Source of the DNA: Pseudophaeomoniella oleicola
Lineage: Eukaryota > Ascomycota > Eurotiomycetes > Phaeomoniellales > Phaeomoniellaceae
DNA length: 64,000 nt
Direction of reading: 5' to 3'
Assembly: GCA_003868215.1 (NCBI GenBank)
Contig: QWDQ01000004.1
Span: 496,001-560,000, forward strand
Shown in pieces: positions 12,031 through 23,100 of this stretch. Within the stretch, counting starts at the first letter, position 1; the number at the start of each line of letters is the position of its first letter. Both the position numbers and the translations under genes were made by a program. Below the pieces are notes generated by a model. The model was not told the DNA's origin. It did no database searches and was given only the letters and a program-made list of their open reading frames with translations.

Positions 12031-13381
12031 TCAATCCACGTCATCATCACTAGTAGTATCAAATTTCAAATTCGCCGTCGTCCCCTCCAACGCCTTCAAC
12101 TTCCGATCCCCATTCCCATTCTCGCCCCCATACTCCTTCGGCAACCACTTCTTCGCCCATTTCTTATCCCCAAACTCATGTACGAGCCCCTTGCCGTCGG
12201 ACATCGGATGGAACTTCTTGCGCGTCTGTTCGGCCACGAACAGCTTGAGCAGGCCGTACACCCAGCCCATGACGGCGGGGACGTTGACGAAGAATTTCTC
12301 GCGCAGGAGTTCCGGGTACGAGAGGGCGAAGAGTTTGATGATGGTGGTCGAGGCGGAGCGGACGGAGGGGGGTTGCCGAAAAAAAGATATCGAGGCGTAG
12401 TCGTGGACTTGGTAGATTTTGTAGGGGTCGGAAGTCGAGGTGATGGGGACGGTGGCGGTGGGGAGGGAGAGGTATTTTAGGGAGAGCTCTTGGAGGGCGA
12501 TGCGGTAGTCGAGGAAGCTGGGGAGATGAAGAAGAGGTTTTGCGTTAGTTTTTGGATCGGGTTGGAGGAAGGAGAGTTTATAAGGAAAAGGGGGGGGAAA
12601 GAGAAAATGAGAAAGGGGGTGAAACAGAGGATGACAGAGAAGATAGGAAGAAGAAGAAAATCCGAAGGAAAAGGGTGATTCTGGAAGTGAACGGATAGAC
12701 ATACTCATCTAGAGGGACAAAGACGTCCTCAATCCTATCTTTCACATTTCCATAGAGGTTCCAGGTGAAGACGTCAGGAACCTCGGAACTCTCCGACTCG
12801 TACACAGTGACCAATCCGAGCTCACCAAACTTCTGGCCTGAAAAGACCTTGTTGAGGAGTTCGAGAGGCTTCTTCTCCTTTCGAAACTGCAGGGCACCCT
12901 TGAGCTGTTCGATGGCCTTGGGCAGATCTCCCTCGTTCGCGTTGAGAAATTTTTGGAGCACGATCTGGGTTGGAACGTGGGACTCCAGAGGATCGGTGGA
13001 GAGTGTCACACCCCACATTTCTCCGTGACCGACTTCCTTGATGATTTCGGGAAGCTTCTCGGCGAACTCGTTGAAAGTTGTTTTTGGTGTCTTCTCCTCG
13101 GCCGTCTTCTCGGGAGCTTCAGTGGCCTTGGCAGCAGCAGCGTCGACATTGGCGGCAGGCTCAGAAGTTGCCTCAGCCTTCGGCTCATCCGGTTTGGATT
13201 CTTCGAGTTTGGCTGCTTCTTTTTCCGGTTTCTCCGTGGCCGTCTCCGCTGCCTTCGGAGCTTCTACCATTTCAGCTTCAGAAGCCTTGGCAGACTCGCC
13301 CTCGGTCACGCCAGCAGGAGGAGCAGCGGCCTCTGGTGCTGTTTCAGCGGTGGTAGGAGCATCAATTTTGGTATCCGCCAT
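12031..13381 (-). CDS. SFH5: SFH5 phosphatidylinositol transfer protein
   Basis: Sec14-like protein of the SFH5 type. In yeast the family moves phosphatidylinositol between membranes at the cortical ER and cytosol, and Sfh5 itself is a heme-binding member. Two exons, 13381-12705 and 12517-12031, give 387 aa. The intron 12518-12704 is 187 bp, long for this window, with GTATGT donor and CCCCAG acceptor; it joins VPLDD to FLDYRIALQEL. Residues 1-105 are an Ala/Glu/Pro-rich, low-complexity acidic segment. A CRAL-TRIO N-terminal helix region follows (FNEFAEKLPEI) and then the lipid-binding core with LYGNVKDRIE, YQVHDYASISFFR and the family block REKFFVNVPAVMGW, ending in a Glu/Gly/Asp-rich tail. 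The ATG at 13381 starts the only open frame. It converges on GTR1. Confidence 0.93.
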
Positions 13382-15619
13382 TGTTGTAAAGAAATACTGC
13401 TATATTATCCTAAGTGTGATGGAAGAGTCCAGTGAATAAGTATCACCGCTTGAGACGGACACAAGATGAGACGAGTAAGGTGATTAAGGACTGTAGACGT
13501 GGCAGAATCCAAGATGCCAGGCAGCACAATTAATCAACCACCAGTCAATAAGCAAAACAAACCGGGTATAATGCAAATTCGAGAAAGTAGCTCAATGTCA
13601 GCGCGAAGTAGAATAATCAAAGGGCAAAAGGGGTATAACAGCAGCTCAATAGATGTTCCTTGGATGGTCGATGGTCGATAGTCGTCAGCAATGAGGAAAG
13701 GAGTCAAGTCGAGTTTCACGGGAAATTATCAATCTTATCTATCGCCATCACTTGGCAAAAAATGCGTTCATTCAGGCATTTGCGGTTATTAAAGCCGAAA
13801 CGAAAGCTCCTACAATGTCGCGACGCGTTCCTTGCCGCTGATTGTAAACGATAAGCCACGATGATCTCTTCAGCAGAAACATCACAGTGAGTTCATGTCT
13901 TGGTTCTAGATGGACTTGTCTTGTTGCTGTTGCTGCTCGATGGGGACACAGCTATCGGAGTTTGGATTGCTTCTGTCGCACTTAAGAGAGTGTACTCGAT
14001 CATAACATTTTCCAGGAATAAGGCTCCAGATATCGTCTGTCTGATCTTTCCAATGCGTTATCCGCAAGAGAAGCTGTATCATCGAGGTAAAGGCCATTGC
14101 TGTCTTCTTGTCCTCAGCACCAATACAAACAGCACAGTTTGCAGCTATGACAAGGTTTACCTCGAGATCAAGACAGATCTGATGTTCATTCTTTGATGGC
14201 ATCGACAGCGATACTCGCCAATGATGGCTCTTGACGCTCTGAAGCATGATTAATGTATCGACCGGAATATACTCCTGCTAGCGGCAAGGTCATGATCAGT
14301 CATCATACGCAGAGCATATCATCTTCAAATCACACTCCAAGGAGCCGAGCTCGTTCAAGGGTTTCGAACTGGCATATTGAGTTGGAACGTCTGCACAAGA
14401 CCACCCCACAATCCTTCAATCTAGAAGAAGGTCTCTCCCGCTTTGCCATCGGCTCCCATCGCCATGGCCGTCAATAACAGGGGTGTGCGCGGAGTGACGA
14501 CCAGTCTCGAAGAAGAACCAGCCCCTTGAAAAGCGAACCAGACTGTGATAGCAGCCACCATTCACCCAAAGATCGGCCACAACCTCGGCCGTTTCATTCT
14601 GCTGAATGTCAGCAATCCCCCTTCCCAACACCCCGAACGCAAAGCTGACTGACTGACTGATGAGCATCCATCCATCTTGATAGTTAGCCACTTACCCCTC
14701 CGATTATTCCCAAAAACGGAAAATTCGAACCAAGTCCTACTACCCCCTCGACTCGCAAATTCTCCGAGTAGGGTTTCCTTTCAATCTATCCACATAGCAT
14801 ACATGCCTGAATATATCTATCTACCTTAACCTATCCATCTCTTCGCCGGACTTCCTTCCAATACTCGCGCCGCGCGCGCGCCACACTAGCTTCTTATTCC
14901 ATCCCCCCCCCCACCCCACCCTTCTCCCGACCCGAACTCACTCCGACCCGCCCACCCCCTGTCCTACTCTATCCTGCTCTGTCTTGCTCTGTCTGGCCGT
15001 TCCCCCCCGAGTAAATGAATGCCAGGTAGGGAGAGTAAATATTTCTTTTAATTTTTTTTTTTTTGATTGGGGGTCTTGTCTGACTGTCCTGCAACTTTTG
15101 CCAGCCCATGCCATGCCATGCCATGCCATGCTAATACCTAGGTATCTACCTACCTAACCTACCCAGGCTGTCTGTCTGTCTGTCTATCTGTCTTGCTGTA
15201 ACATATTGAATCTGAAACTATGAATCCAGTTGGGGCCCATTGATGCTCATTGCTATCTTATGTTCTACGTTCTACATCTAGATCCCTTTTCAAAATTGTA
15301 GATATATTATTAATGAAACTCCTTTTTCATGTAGTATTCTTCTACAATTAGTTCACTTGATAAGAGTATACCAAAAAAATCAATTGTTTGGTTTCAAATT
15401 TTTATTAATTTTTTCTTTCTTTTTGTGTTCATACTAGGTATTTCGTCTGGTAATATGTAGTTGTTATCAACAATAACTCTTTCTTCTGTTTGTGTGTCGA
15501 TCCAAATCTGATCCAAATCTGTTGTTGTTTTTGATTTGATCTTTTCCCCAATTCGATATATATATATATATATCCTCTTCTCTTTTTTCCTTCCCCTTCT
15601 CTCCTGATGGTGGTAGTAA

Positions 15620-15657
<38 letters not shown>

Positions 15658-16195
15658 TCGGCCGTCTAGAAATTTCTTTGGTAAAAAAATAAACAACAAC
15701 AAAGAAAATGCTGATTAAGAATGCCTGCCGCCGAGACCTCTGAAAGAAAGTAAAATAGGGCTGACCCTGGTCTAATTGCTGTGTTGATCCATTCTGTACT
15801 GTCGGTGCTGAATATCAACGGTGTGGAAACAAATAAAGGGTAATTCTGATTAACGCCGGGTGCGGTATGAGCGAGCTTGCTGAAGCGCAGGAATAATGCA
15901 TTCGGTCGGTCTATTGTGAGATTTAGGAAATGATGAGGTTTCATGTGCCAGCACTGAGTGGGTTGTGTGCGTGGGTTGGTTGGTAGATGCGAAGGGTGAT
16001 ATGACCAAGTGGACTTGAGAGGTCGGCATCTACCACTTCGGTGTCGATAGACGCCACGAGGATTTGGCTTGTTCGAGAAGATGTGCGGCCGAAATGGCGG
16101 CATGGTATTGGAGGAACCGAGGCGTGATGGCCTTATTGGAAGTGCCGGGTAACGAATGGCTGTTTGATATGCTCTCTCGACTTGGCAACGCGCAC
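13382..16195. other. Repeat-rich 2.8 kb spacer
   Basis: Holds the SFH5 promoter and the 3' end of the MFS gene. From about 14,860 to 15,660 it is crowded with simple repeats: a CGCG block near 14870, C runs near 14910, CATGC units at 15108-15131, CTGT units near 15171-15195, a TA run near 15558 and a GTA/TAG trinucleotide run. Short open frames here lack any recognisable domain. Confidence 0.5.
15614..15658. repeat. TAG/GTA trinucleotide microsatellite
   Basis: About 15 near-perfect copies of a TAG unit (CTA on the other strand) in intergenic DNA. It makes an artificial poly-Tyr frame on the minus strand, which is not a gene. Confidence 0.9.
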
Positions 16196-17971
16196 TCAGT
16201 GGGCCTCGACATCTTTCTCGGCGGGGGCAGTGCCTCCTTCGATTCCGGCATCGTCCTCTGGATGGTAGGCGTATCTGGACCATTTTCTAATCCGGGCACC
16301 GTAGAACCAGAAGACGAATGGGATCAGACAACATCCCAAGCTGATGAATGCAAGAAGCGTACCGGCCCATTCATATCCCAATCGGTGGTACATCTGCTCG
16401 GTAAACAACACGACAGCTGCACCCCAAATGGATCGAAGGAAAGTCTTGGCGGCCAATCCGCTGGCCGCTTGGTGTTGATAGGTATCGACAATGTAATTGT
16501 TCGCGGAGTTGTAGAGGAAGATGAAACCAAAGCCGACCGGCCAACCGCCCATCATAGGTCCCCAGGCCGAAACGTTAGGGTAAGAGGTCCAGGCAAAAAT
16601 GAAAAGACCGATTGGAATGAACCAACAGCCGAACATCATGGGAATGAGACGAGTTTCGGCGACTGGTTTGCCATCAGGGGCTTCCCGGCAGAGCTTGTTG
16701 TAATGCTTGTTCACAAAGGGAGCACACATTGATGACATGATGACGCCGAGGGCAAGGGGAATGAACATGAGACCGGTATGTCCAGCAGTGTATCCCTTGC
16801 CTTCTTCGTAGATAAGCGGGAACGCAACGAAGAACATGTAGAGAAGACCGTAGAGAACGGACATGTACACGGTGATGAAGAAGATAATGGGTTCCAAGCA
16901 AAGCAGTTGAAAAGGTCGAATGAGGAAGATTCGGAGTCTCTGGCCAAGTGGGCGAGGGTCGAGTTCTTTCTCAGTGGTGTAACGCGGGTCGTTCTTCTCC
17001 TTTCGGAGCTTCGCGGCGCGGCGGGAAAGAAGCGTTGGGGCGTAAGTTTCTGGAACAGTTGCAATGAGGAGCCATGCGGCACCGGACAAGATCAATTGTA
17101 TCCAGTACAGCCAGCGCCAGCCAGCTGCATCTGAGAGGTAACCGCCGACGAGAGGGCCGATGGCAGGACCAATAAACGGCGCAGCACTGAAAGCGGCCAT
17201 GGGGACACCACGTTCCTCATTTTTCCACAGGTCAGACAAAGTCCCACCGACAAGAGTCATCGGGGCACTGAATGCGATACCGTCAATCAATCGACAGACG
17301 AGGAGCGTGCCAATGTTTTTGGCGACAGCGCAAGGGATTTCGAAGATGACGGCCAACGCAAGTGTGGAAAGATAGACGACTTTGCGACCCATCATTTCAC
17401 TCATGGGAGCAAAAGCCATGGGGCCGACACCAAACCCGATGACGAACATAGTGATGGTGAGCAGCGCAACTTCTTCCGAGACGCCAAACTCTTCCTCCAC
17501 TCCTGGTAAATCGGCGGTGATGACACCACTGTTGAAGGCGACGACGAAACATGTAAACGCTACCACCATGGTACAGTACCACTTTCGAGCTTTGGACCAG
17601 TTCTTGGGGTTTTCGGGATCATTTGGATAGAACGTGACGAGCTCGTAATCTTCTTCCTTGCCCGAGACTCGTGATATGGTTCTCTTGGGTATGACACCTT
17701 CAGCAGTCTCCTCCGTATATTCTCGCATATCCGCATCTTCGGTCAATGTTCGATAAGGTAGACTATCTGGGTCATTGTCGTCGAATGCCATGGCCACACT
17801 GCGGCGACTGATGGTCCTCGAGATGGTTCGGTGGCTCTGGATAGGTGCAAATTCAGGGTCATCGCGACTAAGGGTTCGATGAGCAGGTGTTTCAGTTGGG
17901 ACGTCTTTGCTAGTGGCAGCATCGTGAGCCGGAACCCCAGTCAGGGTTCCTGCTGTAGAGGAGGACGACAT
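16196..17971 (-). CDS. MFS transporter, DHA1 (drug:H+ antiporter) type
   Basis: Plasma-membrane major facilitator of 591 aa with 12 predicted membrane segments, of the fungal DHA1 group that exports drugs, polyamines or toxins by proton antiport. Segments begin with WYCTMVVAFTCFVVAFNSGV near residue 130. The loop MSEMMGRKVVYLSTL matches the family motif A region, and FIGPAIGPLVGGYL matches antiporter motif C. The cytosolic N-terminus (1-125) is long and repeats RTLS/RTIS cores near residues 32, 48, 52, 72 and 96, possible sites for basophilic kinases. The frame is open to an ATG at 18097, but a TATATAAA element on the minus strand at 18047-18054 lies inside that extension, so I start at MSSSSTAG (17971). 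It is more than 10 kb from the PKS and separated from it by ADE6, so it is probably not the cluster's exporter. Substrate unknown. Confidence 0.92.
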   Translation of the reverse strand: MSSSSTAGTLTGVPAHDAATSKDVPTETPAHRTLSRDDPEFAPIQSHRTISRTISRRSVAMAFDDNDPDSLPYRTLTEDADMREYTEETAEGVIPKRTISRVSGKEEDYELVTFYPNDPENPKNWSKARKWYCTMVVAFTCFVVAFNSGVITADLPGVEEEFGVSEEVALLTITMFVIGFGVGPMAFAPMSEMMGRKVVYLSTLALAVIFEIPCAVAKNIGTLLVCRLIDGIAFSAPMTLVGGTLSDLWKNEERGVPMAAFSAAPFIGPAIGPLVGGYLSDAAGWRWLYWIQLILSGAAWLLIATVPETYAPTLLSRRAAKLRKEKNDPRYTTEKELDPRPLGQRLRIFLIRPFQLLCLEPIIFFITVYMSVLYGLLYMFFVAFPLIYEEGKGYTAGHTGLMFIPLALGVIMSSMCAPFVNKHYNKLCREAPDGKPVAETRLIPMMFGCWFIPIGLFIFAWTSYPNVSAWGPMMGGWPVGFGFIFLYNSANNYIVDTYQHQAASGLAAKTFLRSIWGAAVVLFTEQMYHRLGYEWAGTLLAFISLGCCLIPFVFWFYGARIRKWSRYAYHPEDDAGIEGGTAPAEKDVEAH

Positions 17972-18046
17972 GGTGACTAGGGAGGGTGCCGCAACAAAAT
18001 TAATGAGTGTATTGCTGGATGTCAGACCAAATGGGGCGCCGGCGTC

Positions 18047-18054
18047 TTTATATA
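18047..18054 (-). promoter_or_regulatory. TATA-like element of MFS gene
   Basis: TATATAAA on the minus strand, about 75 bp upstream of the ATG at 17971. It supports that start over the in-frame ATG at 18097. Confidence 0.55.
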
Positions 18055-18919
18055 GAACCGATAGGACATTTTTCTGACATAGGGCGGCAAGAACCACGAG
18101 ATCCCGGGAGCCAGGAAGTCAAGGAGGTAACTCGGTGATAACATATGTACGTAGTATATTGATCGAGTTGGGAGCTTTTTTGTTTCTGGATGCGTCAATT
18201 CTCGAATTGGCTATCCTTGCGGGCAACCCTTGGGCCAATCCCTACGGCGAATTTGGGGACTAGGGACGGCTAGAGCACGGACCATATTTACCTTCTGATG
18301 AGGAAATTTGATTCAGAGCAACTCGGTGAACGTTCGGCCATTGCTGGAGACCCGACGCTATTGGTGAATCCGGATCAGGGGAGAAAGCAAAAAAGATGCA
18401 GAAAAAAAAAAGAACATAAATCTAGTAAAGACTCATATTGCTCACCAGTGCAGACGAGAAGTGTTTTCCATCTCAAGATTCGAACATCAAGAAGCCATCA
18501 AGGTAAGAGGCCATGAATACAGAAAACATGTTCGATGGTCGTCACTGACTCTGCAATCCTAGATTCCGTGCACCATGCCACTCGCCTTGTTAGCGGTCCC
18601 GACCCGGAGGATCTCTTTGTAGGGTAATCTGGGACATGGTTGTTCCCCCTGTTCCAAGTACATGGAAAGTATCGTATCTGATCGATTCACACACGCTACG
18701 TACGTATCGTAGTAGTAGTAGGTAACGTTAGTAGGTACCATAGTAGTAGCCGAGATCCCAACAAGGCGCAGCTCTCATCTCCTGAAGAATCGCAGAGAAG
18801 AAAAGATTCATTCTTGGCGCTTAGGCTGAGAGAAACTTTTGCAATTCCTTCGCCTTTCTCGCCGACAACCGGACGCCAAGACGAACTGCTGCCCAAAATG
18901 CTCATTCTCATCAATTAGT

Positions 18920-18929
18920 TTATCGATAA
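18920..18929. promoter_or_regulatory. Double-GATA palindrome (TTATCGATAA)
   Basis: Two inverted GATA cores share a central CG. GATA factors such as AreA bind (T/A)GATA(A/G). Function here is inferred only from the motif. Confidence 0.35.
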
Positions 18930-19975
18930 GAGCAGTCGCCTACTACTACGACGTAGTAACTGATTCAAGCAGTTCACTAACATTTTCATCGTGAAAAGGC
19001 TGACTGATGTATGGGCAGGGGCATGGGTATGGGTATGGCTACTACGTATGACTCTGATATGGGTAGTAGGGGTAGGGATATGGACATGGCCACTCCATCT
19101 TACAACCATGATGAGCGAGTTGTACCATTACTGCACAATCTCACAGATATAGATTTAAAAGGAGTATATGTGAGATGTACTGTAAGTGGTGACCACTGGC
19201 TCTACCAACTTTCTCCACCACCATACGTGTTCTCTCTCTCTCTCTCCTGATTCAGCTGATGCATGCTGCTCTACCCTCGGCTTCACATCTTTCACTGCAG
19301 GATAGCTGGGATATGATATCTGTCGTCCGAAAACTTGGCGTCTGTGCTTGGCCTTGCGGAACACCATAGGAGAGATGGCGGATCAGATTATTCCAGAGAC
19401 GAGATAAGACGGCTGACTCTAGCCACATACACATGGAAGCTGAGGTCGGACTAGGTGGGCAGCAGATGTGAACGTTGAGCAGATAATTCGGTGGGACTAC
19501 GGCGACAACATCGTGTCTGTAGCGATATAGTAGTTGGACAGTGGGCAATAGGAGAAGTGGGCTCCAGCTGCCCAGGTAACCTCTCTTGTTGCTTCAGTCA
19601 AGTGGATTAGACATATCACTTCCCAGAGTCTGCGGGAAGCAAGCACAAAAGGCAGCACAACAGATGTCACTAGCTCCTATCGTACAGCCGTCAGCGTCAT
19701 CCTCATCATCAGTGAGAACTGATATTAATCATGATAAAGATATACATAGTAATATCGGGGGTTGTTATACGACCGAGACGAGCCGATACAGAGATCGACC
19801 TGAATCCATATATCCGAGTCATTCCGTGGTCAACTTACCAACTTACCGTGTCTCATGCAACGTGTGTGGATACAACAGACAATCGCCTCGTCGCCTCGTC
19901 GCCTCGTCGCTCGTCTCAGAATCACCTCCGGAAGAAGGGAAAAGAAGGCTAACCATATATAGACTAGCAACTCTG

Positions 19976-19987
19976 CTTATCGATAAG
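19976..19987. promoter_or_regulatory. Double-GATA palindrome upstream of ADE6
   Basis: The perfect palindrome CTTATCGATAAG has two inverted GATA cores and lies about 210 bp before the ADE6 start. Nitrogen-linked GATA control of a purine gene would be plausible but is not shown. Confidence 0.4.
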
Positions 19988-20197
19988 AACAGTTTTCTGC
20001 CAAGGCGGCGATAATTTTGACCTCGAAGGGAGGGGCAACCAACTTCAATTGCCAAACACTGGAATTTTTGGAAGGGTTTAGCATGGGGTTCGGTGGTCAC
20101 CGACAGGACTTTGTGATTACCTGATATGGTAGTCTTGTATACATCTGCTGATTAGCCAATTCGGTCCCAAGCTTCTGGCCGACTTAGCCTTCAAGTC

Positions 20198-23100
20198 ATG
20201 GCCGCTGTCAACCAATATTTGACGCTGGAAGGGAGTGCCGCTTGGTCGGATTCAAGATGTCGGGCCATCGCGGAACGTATCGGCGTGGCTGATCTGAGAG
20301 CACAGTGGATGCATCATGTATGGGTTGCCGAAAAGCTGCAAGAAACCGAGCTTGAAGCTCTAGAGCAGATTCTCACTTATCGAGACGTCCCCTCCAGCAC
20401 ACCATTGCCATCGGTGCATGGAGGTGCCGACCATCTAGAATCTGCCAGCTTTTGGGTTGCTCCAAGAATAGGTACCATTTCTCCGTGGAGTTCAAGTGCC
20501 ACCAGTATTGCCCAAGTATGCATTGGCAAAGTTATCAAGCGAATCGAGCGGAGCATGTTCATCACCGTTGTTTTCAAGACAAAAGAACAAACATCGGACT
20601 CCCTAGTGCTTAATGCGTTGCACGATAGGATGACTCAGTCGATATCACAAAAACAACCCGATCTGCATCTCATGTTCTCCGAGCACGATCCATCACCGTT
20701 GGAAATCGTCTCTTTGGAGAAAGAGGGCCTTTCGCCCATCGAGATCCTTAGAGAAGCGAACAAACGCCTTGGCTTAGCTCTTGATGACTCGGAGCTACAA
20801 TATCTTGTCGATGCTTACACTCACGGTGGATCAGTGGCACGGCCTCCTACGGACGTAGAGTTGTTCATGTTTGCCCAGGTCAATTCGGAGCACTGCCGCC
20901 ACAAGCAGTTTAATGCCGAATGGACGATTGATGGGCAGAAGAAACCCAACTCCCTGTTCAGCATGATCAGAAACACTCACAAGCGGACCCCTGGACGGAC
21001 AGTCAGCGCGTATAGCGACAATGCCGCAGTACTAGAAGGATTCGATGCATCATTTTGGGCCCCAGATACTAATACCCAGCAATGGATGCAGAACCGAGAG
21101 GTCATTCATTATCTTGCGAAGGTCGAAACCCACAATCATCCTACAGCTGTCTCGCCATTTCCAGGAGCTGCTACTGGGTCAGGTGGTGAAATCAGAGACG
21201 AGGGTGCGGTGGGGAGAGGGTCAAAGCCAAAAGCAGGTCTCTCGGGGTTCTGCGTCTCGGATCTCCTTATTCCGGGTCACAAACAACCTTGGGAGCTGGA
21301 TGATGTGGGAAAGCCAAACCACATCGCAAGCCCGTTGGACATCATGATAGAAGCGCCACTCGGTAGTGCCGCATTCAACAACGAATTCGGCAGGCCATGC
21401 ACGACAGGCTACTTCCGTACGCTGTTGACCAAGATCCAAGACGAAGAAGGCCAAACAGAAGTTCGCGGCTACCACAAGCCAATCATGATTGCTGGCGGTG
21501 TAGGTACCGTTAGGCCACAGCATGCTCTCAAGGATCCTGGCGTCGTTGAACCCGACAGCCACCTTATCGTGCTCGGTGGTCCAGCTATGCTTATCGGGCT
21601 TGGTGGAGGTGCAGCGTCGAGTATTACGTCTGGTGAAGGTTCAGTGGATTTGGACTTTGCAAGCGTTCAACGTGGAAATGCAGAAGTACAAAGAAGAGCA
21701 CAAGAAGTCATAAACGCTTGCGTCGCACTAGGTCCAAACAGCCCTATCAAATTCATTCACGACGTTGGAGCCGGTGGCTTGTCAAACGCTCTTCCCGAGC
21801 TCGTCCACGACTCAGGCTTGGGTGCTAAGTTCGAGCTTAGAGAGGTCGACAATGCCGACAGGGGGATGAGCCCAATGCAAATTTGGTGTTGCGAGGCTCA
21901 AGAGCGGTATGTAATGGCTGTCGGAAAAGATGGGCTCAACAAGTTCACTCAGATCGCCAATCGTGAAAGATGTGGTTTCTCAGTTGTCGGCCATGCCACC
22001 AGTGAGCAACGGTTGATTCTCATGGATCGAAACAACCCAGACCGCCCTAACCCGATCGATTTGCCAATGTCCATGCTATTCGGCAAGCCACCAAAGATGA
22101 CACGTCAAGTCACATCGAGAAAACTCAATCTCCCCGTCTTTGATAGTTCATTGATGAGATATCTCCCTGGTGTATCTTCCAAAGAGGTCCTGAACGAAGC
22201 TGTGGATAGGGTGTTGAAGTTGCCCAGCGTGGGATCAAAATCTTTCCTCATAACGATCGGGGACCGGACAGTTGGGGGCTTGACGGCTCGAGACCAGATG
22301 GTTGGTCCTTGGCAGACACCCGTCGCTGATGTATCGGTGACTGCAACGGCACTGAACCCGGGAACGAAGACCGGTGAGGCTATGGCTATGGGCGAGAAAC
22401 CCACATTGGCTCTTATCTCGGCGGCAGCATCTGCACGAATGGCAGTGGCGGAGTCGCTTATGAATCTTACAGCTGCTGATCTAGTGGAGCGCCTAAATGG
22501 AGTCGCACTTTCCGCGAACTGGATGTCAGCAAGCAGTCACCCTGGTGAAGGCGCGGCCATCTACGAAGCTGTGGAAGCGATTGGTATGCAATTATGTCCG
22601 AAACTCGGCATCAGCATTCCCGTGGGCAAGGATTCAATGTCAATGAAGATGAAATGGAACGATTCCCAAAGCAAAGAACCCAAGGAGGTCACAGCACCTC
22701 TTTCGCTTATCATATCCGCCTTCGGGCCTGTGTCAGATATCAAGAAGACATGGACCCCTGCGTTGCGGCGACCTGATGACCTCAAGGAAGAGACGACACT
22801 GTTCTTTGTCGACCTAGCTGCCGGCAAAAGGGCGTTAGGAGGTTCAGCATTGGCCCAGGTCTTTGGACAAGTTGGGCATGAATGCCCCGACATTCGTGAT
22901 GTCGAGCTGTTCAAGGATTTCTTCGATGCCACTCAGCAGATGCAGGATGACGGAATCATTCTTGCCTACCACGATCGCTCAGATGGAGGTCTATTTACCA
23001 CCCTTGCTGAGATGATGTTTGCTGGCCGATGTGGGGTGGAGATCATGCTGGATAGCATATGCCCCTCTTCGAAATCTCCAGACGTCATCGAGACTTTATT

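Larger units (their letters stand above)
17972..20197. promoter_or_regulatory. Divergent spacer MFS / ADE6
   Basis: A 2.2 kb gap between divergent genes. It holds TAGTA-rich tracts near 18694-18740, a TACTACGACGTAGTA near-palindrome at about 18944-18958, a period-8 TCGCCTCG tandem repeat (three copies) near 19883-19908, and two TTATCGATAA double-GATA palindromes. No gene-like frame was found. Confidence 0.5.

Noticed and set aside
14416-14691. 91-codon minus-strand frame
   Set aside because: No domain or partner exon; the length is within what random sequence of this composition gives.
15394-15702. Minus-strand frame with a long Tyr run
   Set aside because: It is a translation of the TAG microsatellite.
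16196-17971. MFS gene as the exporter of the PKS cluster
   Set aside because: It is more than 10 kb from the PKS, with ADE6 and the DUF2786 and F-box-like genes in between.
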